Source: Bugula neritina (taxonomy: Eukaryota; Bryozoa; Gymnolaemata; Cheilostomatida; Bugulidae). Taken from it: a stretch of 64,000 nt of DNA. The notes under the pieces were generated by a model that did no database searches, was not told the origin of the DNA, and saw only the letters and a list, made by a program, of their open reading frames with translations. Position 1 is the stretch's first letter. Each line of letters starts with the position of its first letter. Where the stretch lies: NCBI GenBank assembly GCA_964035545.1, contig OZ037767.1, positions 8,360,207 through 8,424,206 of the forward strand, read 5' to 3'. The position numbers and the translations under genes were made by a program. This document shows, piece by piece, positions 44,281 through 58,700 of the stretch.

Positions 44281-47200
44281 CTAAAATCAAGAAATTGTAG
44301 GTCAACACATTGGAATAATAAAGACAATAGATGTTAAAGTCAATAAATATACATGTTAATTTAATAACACTTTAATATAAAAGCAGATGCTTTACTTGTA
44401 AAAGTAAGTTCAACCATAAAGTTCTTATATAAACCACACTGCTCAACAAAGACCATTATATTACGACAAGACATCTCATCTCTAATTTTGGTAGAGAAAG
44501 AGATCTTGATATTCTTAAACACCAGATATTTCTATTTGAACCGTCACACTGTACACCCCTACTTTGTGACAATTATACATCACCTATCTTTGAGATGTTA
44601 AATGTTTTTGTCACTAGTTTATGCCTATCTGCTTTTATTTGCTTTTTGTTTTTTATTGCTAATCTTTGATAAATTGTTTTTCAGCTCACAAAATAGTTAA
44701 AATAGTTTATATTATAAATGGCACTGGTTCAACATTCACACAGGGCGGTTCAACTTGCCCCCTTACTGGGGCCCATTGTGCCAAAAACCTGCAGACAAAA
44801 CATTGGCTCCATCTTAGTGAGTAAAATGTTTATGCATTTAGTTTTAATAAACAAAGCTAGCAACATTTGACTGACTCTAATTTAATGGTAGTCCTTAGAT
44901 TGGCAAAATAGTTCTTCAAAACTTATAATGCTCAAAAACGCAATTTTTGATTTAACTATCTCCATCTTCCCCTAATTTGTTATATTGTACTCACTGCACT
45001 TGGTTAAATTAACTCAACTAAATGTTAGACTGATTGGAGTTTGCAATAAAATTTTTTCGATCAGAAAATAACATTGAAAAGTCAAGTAATCTTCAATATA
45101 TAAGTATGTATACGTATATATTCCTAAAATATTATCGTACCAGAAAAACAAGTGCAAAAGCAAAACAAACCAACCACCCCCTCCCCCCTCTGCAGAAATT
45201 TATCTAACATGCAATCAATTGACTCATTTAATAGCTAGAAAAGATGAATTGTACATTCAGTAGTGTGTGCGTACAAGGAACATAGTGTGAAGTACTTACC
45301 TCTACCTTTCCTTACTGATAGAAAATATATTATTTGTATTTCTCACGTTAAAATGCAATCACAGGTGTTTGTGAACCATGTCAGTAAAAAGGTGTTCTAC
45401 AAGCAAGACCTGTATAAAAAGTGAAAGCAAATTCCTTTTACTGAAAAAGAATAATGAGTTATGATTATGCAGATATACTCTATTGATATAACAATACACA
45501 GCACACTATTCTATTACTGCATGTTAGGTGCTTTAATACTCATACACAAAGAATGCTGGCCCATTGAACTAAAACAATAGTGAAACTAAAACTCACAATG
45601 CTGTTTGTTTATACTTTAAAATCAATTGGTTTACCAATCAATATTGTCTAGTGTGTTATGTAAAATACTAAAACATGTGTTTATAAATATAGGTCTTTTG
45701 ATGTAATACAAATAAATATATTCTAGACACATATTTATGGAGAAAAATATATTCATTTTTACTTTCATATCGCAGTAAATTAGAGTTTACTAACAATTTG
45801 TTAGAAATAAGAGGCAGTACACTCTATTGCTGTTTCCTAATATATTGATCTGTGTTTGTAACATGTAAATCTTAGCTGAGATAGAAGACAGGCATTATTA
45901 AACAATTGTGTGTCTGATATACCTTTACTATGTATAAATGTATTAGATTTTCAATTGAACATTTATAACAATTATTTAAGTTGTAAATGCTTCACAAATG
46001 CAGCAAAAATAGTTTGTCTACTCAATATTTATAGAAAAAAATACTGACTAAAAATATCATGATTTATTGAAAAAGATAACTAAATTTAAAGTCTTGCTAA
46101 CATTGCTTTTATGAAGAATTAGGTTAGCTGACTGATCAACAGTGGTTCAGTGTTTATAGTAAACGCAGACTCAGTAGTTGAATCTGAGTAAGTCAATGGT
46201 GTTGTTAGGCTAAACATTCAGCCATAATTACTTTGCTGTTACAACATAAAAAAAGTCCAGAGCTTACTCGAAATAGCTCTTTACAGGGGGGGGGGTTTCA
46301 CGGGTTTGGTGAATTTAATAAAGTTAACTGATTATTGACATTAAAAAAAAGACACTGACTTCTTGGCAATGCTGTATCTTTTCTAAAACAAAAATTGTAA
46401 CAATGATTAAATCAATAACAACAGTAAACTGTAGCAATCCCATTATCCAAGTATGTCGTGGAGTATATTAACAAGCAATGTATATATACATGAGCTTTTA
46501 ACAAAACGCAAACAAAACTATACGTTACATTTTGACTTTTTTTAGAGAGTAAATAATTTCAATCTTTAATATCGACCAATTGTCTAATTTCTACAAGTGA
46601 TGATCATCTTCAAGTTAGCCTAATTATTACAGTGCGTTATGATCATCAGTGCAGATGCCCTTGTTGTAGCGCAGGCTATCATAACTCAATGAGAGAAGGA
46701 GGCTTGGAATGAGTCTATTGACACTGGAAGAATTAAAACTGTACAAGGCACATTAGCATGTAAAGGTTTATAAGATATGCTCAACCTATCACCAATAAAG
46801 AGTCATAAACAAAAGGTTTTTTCATTGAAACTTAAAACAAAGGTGCCATTTAAAACAAAAACAGTGTAAAATGTGCTTTTCAGTTTTCAGCTTTTCTTTT
46901 GTGTTTCAATTCCATGTACTCATATAGCATAAGTTATTTTTGCCTTAAATCATGACGTTGTGCTTTAGACTCCATATGGTCGATGCTAACTACAAACATA
47001 AGTGCATAAAAAGCACGGCTATGAGCAAACATAATATCATAATAACATCAGTTAGATAATCAAAGCAGCAATCTGATGAAAAAGCATGAATAGCTGTAAC
47101 TAAAATATAGTGCTTCAATAGTCCAATCATCATTGCTGGTTGCTACAACACATAACAGAGTCTGCAACTTTTTCCTTATAAAACTACCAACTGTGCAACT

Positions 47201-48928
47201 TGAAATGTACTTGGATGCATATATATACTGCAGTCATAGGAAAAGCATTTCAACTGCTTTGCCATTGTTTTAGGTCAGTGCAAGAATTTGGCTGAGTCAC
47301 TTATTTAAACTAAAGCAACACTATGTGTAAAAAAATGCATAAACCTCTCAACACAAGTATACAAGAAAGACTATGAAAATTTTTAATTAGTGAGCATTGT
47401 AAGGACAGTATTTTTTAACTAGCATTATTTTGCTGTAAGACACACAATTAACAATGATCCTAGCCTTAGGGAAACAAAATAATTGACGAAATTTATCGAA
47501 AACTGAAGGTTTCAGGGCTTCGTGCAGAGGCATTGCATACGAACTTTGCTGTTTTGCTTGCTCTAATTTATTTTCACCATCCATTGTTACACTTAAACAT
47601 TAGTCATAATTGAGACTTATATTATGCTATATTGTAATATAAAGAGATGAGTATAAAATTAATAAGGCACAATAATATATGCTTCATTTAATTGGCCATC
47701 TTTTATTCTGTAGTATCAAAATCATAATAGCTTATTACTCTTACAGTTTACCATATATAATACTAATATATTGTGATGCAGGTGTATAATCATCATCCTT
47801 CTGATATAATAATGGTATAATTCACGCTGAATATTTCCATAATTTTATTTAATAAGTTTCGATTTCTTTGCCAGACTAGTTGAGGATACAACTCCATAAA
47901 TTTATGCTGTATTTTTAATGAATGCTTTATTTTAGGTGTAGATGTTTTCAAGATAAAAACATATCACCAAATGCAGTTATAGAAATTTCTTAACTGTAAG
48001 AGAGAGAAACTCTATGTAAGCCATTATGAATGGTGAAACAACTCCAATATCTGTAAATGATATTACTACATTGCATTTGAAAACAATTACAGCATTTTGT
48101 TGATATATTTCATAACCATAATATTACTATAATATAATAGTAGAACTTACAATTCTGTATAATAACCCGCTATGCAAGGGAAATAATAATTGCGACAGTT
48201 TATCTATTTTACATAATTTAAGCAAGTAACAGCACAAGAGTAACAAGCAAGAGCTCCTAAAACTCTGTCTTAGAGTTTAGAATTATTACAAATGGAAAGA
48301 GCTGACCATAACTATTTGATTACATTACAATTTAGTACAGTACACTCATAAATTTATATGAAATAATAACTACATGTAACAGTAAACTGTAAACCTATAA
48401 CTAGGCCTAATTTATGGAGCTTTATTTCATCAGCAACAACAGATAGTATTTTAGTAGCATAGCTAGTTCAGCAGTTTATGATGAATAATATTCTTGCAAT
48501 GCTTGATAATTTAGATGATTTGCAATAATGAGGACAGGGGGCTGCTCCTTGGAATAACTCATACTTTCATCAGATTATTTGTCAGTGAGCTAACAGATGT
48601 TTGGGTTTGATAGATTTATTGTGTTAAGAATATAATACCATTATATATACATATACAAGTTTTATTTGCAGTATTTTAAAACAAATTAATCGAAATTGTT
48701 ATTCCCCAAAAAAGTGAGCACAACATATACAAAACCTAAAGCATAAAAAATATATCAAAATATTGGTTTAGTAAAAGTACAATGGCCATAAGTCATGTGT
48801 AGTTATCTATTTCTAGTATTAAAAAAGAACTTAAAATAGGCAACTGGCATTTTTAAAAGGTTAACAATAAATATTTAAGGTTGAAAAAAGTATTTACATA
48901 ACTTGAGCATTTCAATATAATACCTAAG
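44281..48928. other. Intergenic region between the two SEA/EGF genes
   Basis: 4.6 kb of AT-rich DNA. The start of gene 1 exon 1 has a possible acceptor just upstream (TTTTAG at 44281), so a 5' UTR exon may lie here. A 65-codon minus frame at 47387-47584 has no recognisable content. No repeats or RNA genes seen. Confidence 0.4.
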
Positions 48929-48934
48929 TTTATT
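48929..48934 (-). terminator. AATAAA poly(A) signal of SEA/EGF gene 2
   Basis: AATAAA on the minus strand about 100 bases after the gene 2 stop codon, supporting 49034 as the real end. Confidence 0.5.
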
Positions 48935-49033
48935 TGAGATCAAAATCATCACTATTGGACAAAAACCAACTTGAACCGCTATTTCAACCAAATTTTCAGC
49001 AAGCATCCATCCTGTATTCTCTACATCTAAGCA

Positions 49034-52000
49034 TCACCTCCCAGTTGGGTAGGTCTGATTAGTGCACAAGTATCCGTATATGTCATCAGGACAATCACAG
49101 TGAAAAGACAGTTTGGTGTCCTCACAGTAGCCTTGGGCACATAAAGTACAGTTGCCGTTGTTGAAACACGGGCTATCGTCACAGATGCTGTGGCAGTCTT
49201 TTCCAGTGAAACCAGCATTACAGTCACAGAAAAAGTCATTTGGAATGTCGTAGCAAGTAGCATTCTGTCCACAGGGAGAGCTCAAACACTCGTTAGAATC
49301 TGGAAATAATGGTGGGTTGGTTTATAAAATTATTGTGATTGAAGCATTTAGTGTAGAAAAAAAGCTGTGCAATAACTTCGAACCTAAGCATTTTGCTACA
49401 AACGGTACTTTAGAGCATCGAATCTGATAAATTATAATAATCCTAGACAATTTAATTATTCGCAAAAGATATAGCTGCAACACTCAGCTTTCCTATCGCC
49501 TTACTAACAACTAAATCATTAGAAACACAAAAATTAATAATATTAATGTAATACGTCATCTTACGTTACTTGGAGCAAATAAAATGCATAGCAATTCCCA
49601 TCTTTTTTACATACCCCCATTATAACAGATACATTTAGATAATAAGACTCAATAATTTGTATGAAAAAAATTGTTTCAGCAAAACTTTCAGTATTGTCAA
49701 ATGTGGAATGACTGGTGAAAAGGAAGGAAAGAACAGATTGATAACAAATTATGCAAAGACATTATTTTTTACTTATCTTAATGAACCAAAATCTGTCCTC
49801 ATACTATACCATAAACACTTACATATAATGCTGCACTCCTAATATCTGTCAGCATGCAAAAAACTATTCAGAAAATATTTAAAAATCAGTGCTTGTTGCA
49901 TAAAACAAGAAATTGAGTGTGAAATGCTAACTACCTGTCTGACATTGTGCTCCTTCATATCCATCATCACATACACAGGAAAATCCATTCACTTCATCTG
50001 TACAGTTGCCATGGAAACAAGGGCTACTATCACACTCATTGATCTCTACATCGCAGTCTGTACCATTATATCCAGCATTACATAGACAGAGATACTCTGT
50101 CTCTGAGAGATCATGGCAGGTTCCATTGCCAGAGCAAGGAGTAGTGAAGTTCGCACATGGATATGTAACATTTTCTGCAGAAAAAATGCAAAATATGGAA
50201 AAGAGATGTAAACTAAATATCTTATTGACATGCTCCTTTGTTTGCATGAAATATGCATGCAATAGCCACAGGGGTGTGTATGTGTGCGCACGCGTGCGTG
50301 AGTGCGTGCATGCATGCGTGCAGATGTGTGTGTGTGTGATCTGGGGAGATAATTTCATGGTGGCAATAACAATGAAAGTGTGTAAATGACTAGAAAATCA
50401 CATGCCTCAGCTTATGTACTGAAGTAGTGCAAGAGAATGAAGATTATTCATTATAAGGGAAGGTTATTTGGTATAATTACACCTATGACTAAGTAATGTC
50501 TATATCACATATATGACTAAGTAATGTCTATATCACATATATGACTAAGTAATGTCTATATCACATATATGACTAGGCAATGTATATATCACATATATTA
50601 CTAGGTAATGTAAATATCACATGCCTACATGGTGAAATACAAAGCAGGTGATATATAACATACGTATGACTGATTCGCACTGATCTCCTTCGTACATACT
50701 ATCACATTCACATAAGAGCTGGCCAGGCAGGGTATGGGTACAGGTGCCTGCTCCAGTACACCTCAGGTCATTACAGTCTGATATCTCTGTAACCAGTAAA
50801 TAAGTAAGTGTCAACTTTTGTGTATACATGTATGACACAAGTTGGGTTACTGTCACCGCATTTCCAGTGTTTCACATTATGCAAACGGATTGTTCGTTTA
50901 ATGTTTAGGGACAGTTGCATCAAATGAAACCACAACCATAAGCTAATGGGAACCACAATCCTAAATCCATTTGAAGCAATGGAAACGCAGTGTGTATGTA
51001 TAGTTAACAATACATACATGTATGAAACCAACTCTTCAATTAATATGTGCAGTCAGTAACTTTTATTGGAATTTAGACTGGCGAGTTTGTGAGAAATAAC
51101 TCTGAAGCAATTTAAAGACTGAAAAAACAATTACAAAATGACACACAATTGTTGGAACATTCAAAAAGACATCAGTGATTAGCAGATTCAGATCAAAAAA
51201 TTTTAAAAAGGGAATTAGAAAAGTTGCCTATTTCCATTCACTATACTATTACAGAGAAAACTGAGTTCAGAATTTTATTATCAATATACTGGATACGAAA
51301 CCAACTTACTTATCTCACAGTTTCTCCCATAATGCATTTCATTGCACAAACAAAAATACCGATCTAGACCATCCAGGCAGGTGCTGTTGTTCAGACATGG
51401 ACTTGAAGCACAGAAATCTTTAGCTACCAAATACATCGTTATTTATTATTATGCATTTCTTTGGGTTTTTTATTTAAAATACTTCTAAGAAATATCAAGT
51501 ATGTAGCTATGGCCCAGGAATTAGAGGCAAGTAATGGAAGCAAGAGAACCTGCTGATTATAATTCATGTTAGCTGTTTAAAAGTACAAATCATGTTGTAG
51601 TATGATGCAGTAGTGTGCCTACAACTTTGATCCATCACAGCTAATGTGACCATAACTGAGTGTTCATTTTTAAGATATCTATAATAAAAAACCACTCTAG
51701 TCTAACATTCAAAATTGATGATTTGAATTCTTTGGACTTACCGTTCAAAGATATAGAATTGTTAAGAGAAGCCACTACGGGGCAATCCAGACACACATCT
51801 ACAAAACAATTTCACTAGAATATGACAGACACAGAAATAAAGTGTGGGAAGACTATACAAGAATCAAAGATATCTGCTATAAGTCTAGCTAGACAATATT
51901 TACATTTGATGCCGAGTACTAGATGTGAAAGACTTAAAATAAGCCCACATACAAAACCTAAATACAAATGAATTCAAAAGTGAAAATTGCACCAGAGCAT

Positions 52001-54847
52001 TTGTAAAAAAGTAAAACTAAGTACATGTTGCTTAAATGTTCATATAAAAATAGCAAAAAATCAACACATGCAACTGCAGTAACCCAAAACCACAAAACTT
52101 TATTGTTTCTAAACACACTTGAAGAGTTGTCTAAATATTTTGTAAAATTTAAAAGAACAACAAAGCGATCCAAAAGGTGGTATTACAGACTCTGACTACT
52201 AAGAGCTCAGCAACATGAAAATCTAAAATACACAGCTACTTTACTTTGTTACAGATAGACTGGCAAGTGACAACAGGTGACCTGTCAATATAGGGTCCTC
52301 AGTGCTGAGGTTAGGTATGAGAGAAGGAAGGCCAGTGGTAATGGTGGAATTGACGATATTTTTCATATCTTCAGTCACACTGGTTACACTCGTGTAGTTG
52401 AAGAGCAGAGAGACGTTAATTCTGATACTCCCTTCTCTGAAACAAAGATGAGCATGCAATTTTTCAGTCACTAAAAATATTGGTACATGTGTGTGCATGC
52501 ATGTGTACGTGTGTGCATGTGTACGTGTGTGTGTGTGTGTGTAAATTATTGTCAGGTAATTAAACATGATAGGTTCATGTGGTTTTAGTTCATTAGATAT
52601 TTTAAAATGGCATATAATGCTGCTACCTTAATTCAAACATCGTGCCCCAATAATGTCTAAAAGTTTGTAAATTGATATACAAGCAAATAGCGTACAAGCA
52701 GGTTTTTAAATAATAAACTAAAAGAAATTGCCAGACATAAAAAAACTTTCTTAAAAAACCTGGAAATAAAAGTACTTACGAAATAGATGTCACAGAGCAG
52801 CCATTGAACTCTGGCACACTGTTGAAGAGACTTGACACATTATCACAGGTGTTTATAGCAAGTACGTGATATTCCACATCACCTGGGTCTAGCAGAGGTA
52901 TAGCAAATGTCTCGGCTATCACTAGAGTAAGCTCATAAACAGCTGAAATATAAACAACATCTTTTAAAAAGCAGTGGTTCCGTCATAAAAAATGATTCAA
53001 TTTATTCAAAATCCTATGCTGTACTCACAATTTTCTCAAATACAAGAGCAATGCAAATGTATAATTCATAAGCAGGTGATATTTCAAGGAAATAAAAAGA
53101 TATGTTTTACTCACCAGAAATATCCAGCAGTGGAGCGGTGGTTGTAGTGGTTGGAGTGGTTGTGGTGGTTGGAGTGGTTGTGGTGGTTGGAGTGGTTGTG
53201 GTGGTGGTTGGAGTGGTTGTGGTGGTGGGAGTAGTAGTAGTGGTGAGAATAGTAGTGGTAGTAGAAGTGGTAGTAGCAGCAGTAGTAGTAGCAGCAGTAG
53301 TAGTAGCAGCAGCAGTAGTAACAGCAGTAGTAGTAATTGATGAGGTGGAAAAAGTAGTTTTTTCTGAGGCTGGTATTGGCTTCAACTCTAAAATGTGTCA
53401 CAATAATGAATAAAAATATTTGTTTCAAAGGAGCAGTTTGTAGCAAACTATAGCCTACTACATACCATTTATTCTAATCAATAAACCACTACCACTAAGT
53501 TTGGGCATCAAAGTCGTTAATAATTATGTTTACTAAACCTGCATGTTTTAGTAAACATAATAAATTATAATATCTTAAGGAAAGAAATCGTCTTATCTAT
53601 GAAACCAAAACTCTCGCATTGTGTGTTCATTGCTTCACATAATATTCGAATAGATTTTTTATTCGATGTTTGGTAACAGTTTCATCAAATGCAACCACAA
53701 CTATAAGTTACTACAGACCGCAACCACAAATCCAATAGTACAACCATTTGTACGGAATCTATTTGAAGCAAGGGAAGCGCAGTGAAAGGGACCGAGCTTC
53801 TCAACCAGTTGTGTGAACAGATTTGGTAAGGAAAAAGATAATGATCTACACTTACTGCTCCAATCTGCAACAGATAGCGCCACTCCTAGCAGAATTATAG
53901 CAACAACGCAGGCTGCGAGCATAGATAGAAAGAACACAGGCTTCTGGTACCACTTGAGAGATTCTGTTTCCTGTGTATTTTTAAGGTCTTCACTCTCAGA
54001 ACTAGATGCAGAAGACGGCATTGTCACAACAGCTTCAGTGACAGCACCACCACTTTGTCGACTGTTACTGACGCTTATATCGCCTTCCAGATCTCCATTG
54101 TCCAGCTCAGTGACAAATGTTGTGTTGGCAGAGCCATAGACTTGTGTGGTAAATGTGCTGTCGGAGATTGTTGGGGACGGTGCTACTTTGTTCGCTACAA
54201 TCAGACAACATTCTATGAGAATTTAGATAAAGTTACTTTATACAAATTGAACTTACCAGAGAAAGAAATCAGAATTGCAGCACCAAATAGGGCCTTCAAA
54301 TAATTTGGTTATCACCAAACTTCGAAACACACAGGTTATGTAACAAAAAATTACAGGACATTTTTGGTGGGATTCCTTTTTTTCTTTTAACAAACTCAGT
54401 GAAAAATAAGGAGATTATTTAGATAATTACAATATTATGATAGACCTTTATTGTATTTTAAGAAATAAAGCAGATATAATTAATTATACTGTTAGAGAAT
54501 ATAACTAAAAGCTCACCCCAATGAGAAGGTAAGCTGAGACGTGAAGCTGGTTGATCAACCGGTAACGGAGTAACATTTTCTTCTTGGATGGTATCCAATT
54601 GGTAAGATTTCTCTCCATCCTAAATAAAATAGCGTAGAATATCAACTCATGTAAACCATTTCATAATTAAGAGTTGCAAACAATTTGCATCTAGCCTCAC
54701 TCCCCCATTTCCCAACCCAAAAGTGGCTACAGAAATAAAGCTACACAAAATTTATTTCAGCTGTGATTGGAGTATGTTTTTTAAGAAACGTATTGAAAAT
54801 AAGTTTACTTAAAATATTGTTGACAAACAAGAATTGCTTACCGCCAT
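49034..54847 (-). CDS. SEA/EGF gene 2: type II transmembrane mucin-like protein (11 exons)
   Basis: Exons (minus): 54847-54842, 54619-54517, 54194-53856, 53387-53115, 52942-52780, 52436-52282, 51798-51742, 51423-51310, 50786-50664, 50174-49935, 49299-49034. Joined: 612 residues, all junctions GT-AG and in frame. MADGEKSYQLDTIQEENV opens a ~122-residue cytoplasmic region rich in Ser/Thr/Glu, longer than in gene 1; helix FFLSMLAACVVAIILLGVAL (~124-146); Thr-rich mucin exon; SEA domain with EGSIRINVSLLF at the usual autoproteolysis position; Cys motif (CLDCP); six EGF-like modules, two with N-E-C calcium-binding starts. Ends TGA with AATAAA downstream. Probable cell-surface adhesion or signalling protein; no named orthologue assigned. 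Confidence 0.85.
50485..50624. repeat. 28-bp minisatellite, 5 copies
   Basis: Unit ATGACTAAGTAATGTCTATA + TCACATAT, starts at 50485, 50513, 50541, 50569, 50597. In a gene 2 intron. Confidence 0.9.
52282..52942 (-). CDS. Gene 2 SEA domain exons 5-6
   Basis: Exon 52942-52780 encodes VYELTLVIAETFAIPLL...NVSSLFN...CSVTSIS; exon 52436-52282 continues SEGSIRINVSLLFNYTS...SLIPNLS. The fold pattern (two helices, G-S-[hydrophobic] strand, L-F end) is that of SEA domains, which split after Gly in G-S. The donor at 52281 (ACAG|GTCACC) is preferred to a downstream one because only it keeps frame and matches gene 1. Confidence 0.7.
53115..53387 (-). CDS. Gene 2 exon 4: Thr-rich mucin domain
   Basis: 273-bp phase 1-1 exon: KLKPIPASEKTTFSTSSITT, then Thr/Ala and TTTTTPTTT repeats. 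Built from ACTACT and CCAACCACCACAA repeats; length is likely variable. Confidence 0.85.
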
Positions 54848-55736
54848 TTTGCAGTCTGATCAGCGTTGGTGCAATTTGTGAATGAGTACACACGGTGTAG
54901 AACTATGCTGTTAACTGTCTTAGACAGCAGTTTCGCTTGATAAACTCAACCTATTATCAAACAGGAATAGTTGGTAAAGGTTGATAAGATCTTGCTTTTC
55001 ATTAGTAAAAGAAATAAATTCTAACATACCTTTAATAAAAGGTGAAAAGAATTTTAACAAAAAGCCCTGTTTCACAATAGAAGCAATGCAAAAAACCATG
55101 CTCTTACTTTATGAAAACAAAAACATGTTAGCAGCGCTTCCTTTGTTCTCCAATTCCATGTACTAATGTAGGTTAGTTTAGCACTAAATCACGATGTTGT
55201 ACTTTGAGTATATGACCACATTGTTTATAACAATGAGCATAATACTAGGTTGACATATAGTTGGATAATCAAAGCTGCAATCTAATAAAGCACTATGAAT
55301 AGCAGTAACTAAAACACTAAACTTCAATTGTTCAACTGTCTTTGTAAGTTACTACAACACAGCAGGCTTGTTTTCCTACCTGTAAATATGTCTGAGCATA
55401 AAATTAAATGAGTCTTTATTAAGCAATTCAAAGCCCCTTTTAATTGACATGTTTATAAAAATATATTTTATAAAGTTTGAAGGCAGTTCAAAATTAAGAT
55501 GAAAGCATTAATATAGTATTTAATTCTATCTGTAAAGAAAAGCACAACATAATTAGAATGAGTTATTTATATAAATAGTTGGTCTAAACCCTTCATAATC
55601 CTAACAGTATTCCACAGTGAATCATGGGATAGGTGGTGGAAAGAGAAAGACGTATTATGATAATGAGTTCCTTTCATTAACCGTAAAACACATTGCTAAT
55701 AACTTAGAGGTCAAGCATATAAAGCAAGGAGATCTA
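54848..55736. other. Intergenic: BRCC3 3' UTR and gene 2 promoter
   Basis: 890 bp between two minus-strand genes. AATAAA for BRCC3 could be the complement of 55415-55420, ~320 bases after its stop. No TATA box obvious upstream of 54847. Confidence 0.45.
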
Positions 55737-58700
55737 TTAATCCAGAAGAGAAATATTCTGAGGTTTTCGACTGAGTGCAGAGTAATTAGACATATTTGCT
55801 GCTTCTATTTCACTCTGCAGATTCCGCTTTTCCTGTTCCAGTCTACGTTTAGTTTCTTTATTCTTTTCTAATCTGTTATTTAATGATTTCATGAGGGGAG
55901 TGACTAGAGTGTCCAACACGTGACAAACACTAGCTGAGTACACTAAAACACAAATTATATAAAAGATATTTATCAGTCACTAGGTACAGTAATGTGTAGG
56001 GAGCAGCCATGGTCTAGGCCCTAGGGGTTAGGGCGTTTGCCTAGTAAGCACGAAGTCATGGGTTCAAACCTCAGTAAAGACCATTGGTGATGTTAGGAAG
56101 AGCATCCTGTGCCACATCTGAATAAGTCGTTAGCCCCACTTAACGAACACCTCTTTTATCAGAGGTTTTCTCACAGGGATAGTGACTATAAACTTGCGTA
56201 AGTTACAGTAATGTGTGGAGGTATCAGTGGTATCAATTCTTCATTATGTCTAAATATCACAGCAGAGTTTACAGGGTAGATGGATAGTATAATATACCAC
56301 AGCACAGTGTGCGTGTTAGTAGCTTACCTGATGCATTGTGTAGTTGAGTGACTAAGTTACCACCACCAGAAGGTAGTGAGGCACGGTACGCTAGACTCTC
56401 TTCAGTGAGAAGGACTTTTGGCAAGGAAACGAGGCTTTGCAGGTTGTGCACCTCAAACGTTAGCTTTTTATCAATGTATAGTGGCACTTCTCTTCTTTCA
56501 TACCTTCAAATATAAATACAACTTTAAATACAGTACTCACTAGTATACAGTACTTACTAGTATATAGTACTTACTCATTAGTATACAGTACTCACTAGTA
56601 TACAGTACTTACTCACTAGTATATAGTACTTACTCATTAGTATACAGTACTTACTCACTAGTATACAGTACTTACTCACTAGTATACAGTACTTACTCAC
56701 TAGTATACAGTACTTACTCACTAGTATACAGTACTTACTCACTAGTATACAGTACTTACTCACTAGTATACAGTACTTACTCACTAGTATACAGTACTTA
56801 CTCACTAGTATACAGTACTTACTCACTAGTATACAGTACTTACTCACTAGTATACAGTACTTACTCACTAGTATACAGTACTTACTCACTAGTATATAGT
56901 ACTTACTCATTAGCACTGTTGTACTTACTCATTAGCACTGTTGTACTTTGTCACCGACTGAAAACATGTCACTGTAATCTGTGATTCCTACAACACATTT
57001 AGTAACTCTACAACACATCTTTTCATTCACTTTATATTTCTATTCATGTGCAAAAGGTAAAAACTGAGAATTAATTGTATGGCAAACAGAAGCACCTGGC
57101 AGAAAATGCTCTTAGCTGTGCTTTAATACACTATATAATACAATGAACTATCTTTGTTTACGTTAATCATTCATTCGAAGACACCTGCTAGGGGAAAGCT
57201 TTTCCACAGCAATAAAAAAACAAAGAGTGCTAAATAGCATCCATAATTGATAAATGCAAGAAACTCCTAATAAATGCAATTCTGCTAATATGAATTACTA
57301 AATATAATCTACATATATACTACATATTTGTTTCAGTAAACTTTCTTGTTCAATTAAAACTTAAACACTTGTTTGATAAGATGAACAAAATATTTGTAGT
57401 GTTGACAAGGGACTGAAAATAGAGTTTTTAGTTTTTCTTCACAACAATCACCATAACAACAATTCCATGAGAAGTGAACCTTCTATCTTCTGACACAACA
57501 AACCACAAGCAAAACTTTCAACTTGAAAAAAGTTATCTAAGACATACAATACAAAATATATAAACTGCCAAAGACTAGCATATGCAGTAGCACATAGACT
57601 ATAAGTCTAATAGAAACTAGAACAGTGTTTTCTAGAATACAGAGCAGGGTATTTATTAGCTTAAGACGTCACAACTATTGATTATTGACTACTGATTATA
57701 TATTGTTACTTTACAAGTTTACCTGAGTCTGTTTATCAATATTGAACACAGAGAAGATAACTCCAACAAAGCATGGGTCCATCATCTGGTAGTCAGCCTG
57801 TGTTCTCACATCTATTAGCAAGAGATGTACAAGTAGTATGATAGGAGAGATCTGAGTTTACATCCACAATATGTATCTAATACTAGAAACTAAGCCGGCT
57901 TTTACATAATATCTCAGTAGTATAATAAGTATTGCAATTTTCTACAAACCTATTTTTTCTAAGAAGAAAAGTCTGGAGACATGTGTTAAAAAATAGATGA
58001 GAAGGTAAAAGTCCCGCCCCCCTCATCTTAGACAAATACTTATATAACCTCAATTATAAAATATAAACCCACAAAATTTAATCAAAATGTAAGTTAAATA
58101 TATACAGCGCCTGAAATAAACATCCATTATAATTCCTAGTTTATTTTTAACTAATCTTTACATTTCACATAGCATACAATATAAAGGTAAGTCAGAATAT
58201 CTAAATCTTATAGTAATTATTTAAATCAACAATAAAATTATCACACAAGTTTGCAGTGGGCCTTGTAGAACAGAAGCCAGATAGAGCGGTAGCTGAATGG
58301 TAAGATGAATATGTATATATAAACACAGTATATACCAATGTAGAGGTGCCATATTTTGGTGCGATTCCGAGGAAATATACTAACATAAATATTTACAAGA
58401 ATAAAAGTTCAGCAGAAGAAAGAAGGAAGACATGAAGCCTACCGACATGTGAGGGCCAGACAGTGATGTGGGGGTGTGAGTGGTACCACCCAATAACTCT
58501 CATAGGTCTCTTCAACTTGTGCTCCAGACTCTGCAATAGCAACATATATTATACAATACTTGTAGCAGCTGTGGAAGTCAAAGGAATCAGATGAATATCT
58601 CATGGGAGAACCAAAATAATGAGCTCAACAGTATGTAAAGAAATACCATATTCCTATATAACATAGGACTGAAACATGTTGCAAATAAAATCAAGATTTC

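Noticed and set aside
47387-47584. 65-codon minus ORF between the SEA/EGF genes
   Set aside because: No homology, splice context or neighbours; chance length in AT-rich DNA.
50275-50345. Alternating GTGCGC tract as a regulatory Z-DNA site
   Set aside because: Simple purine-pyrimidine repeat in an intron; nothing else supports a function.
52245-52281. Longer gene 2 exon 6 using the donor at 52244
   Set aside because: Breaks frame into exon 7; the 52281 donor keeps frame and matches gene 1.
55998-56075. tRNA gene
   Set aside because: A and B boxes are present but no cloverleaf, and there is a long tail with target duplication, so SINE.
56530-56910. CRISPR-like array
   Set aside because: Units are contiguous with no spacers, and the host is eukaryotic.
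56578-56916. 112-residue heptapeptide-repeat ORF
   Set aside because: The 21-bp minisatellite keeps frame by chance of period; it lies in an intron.
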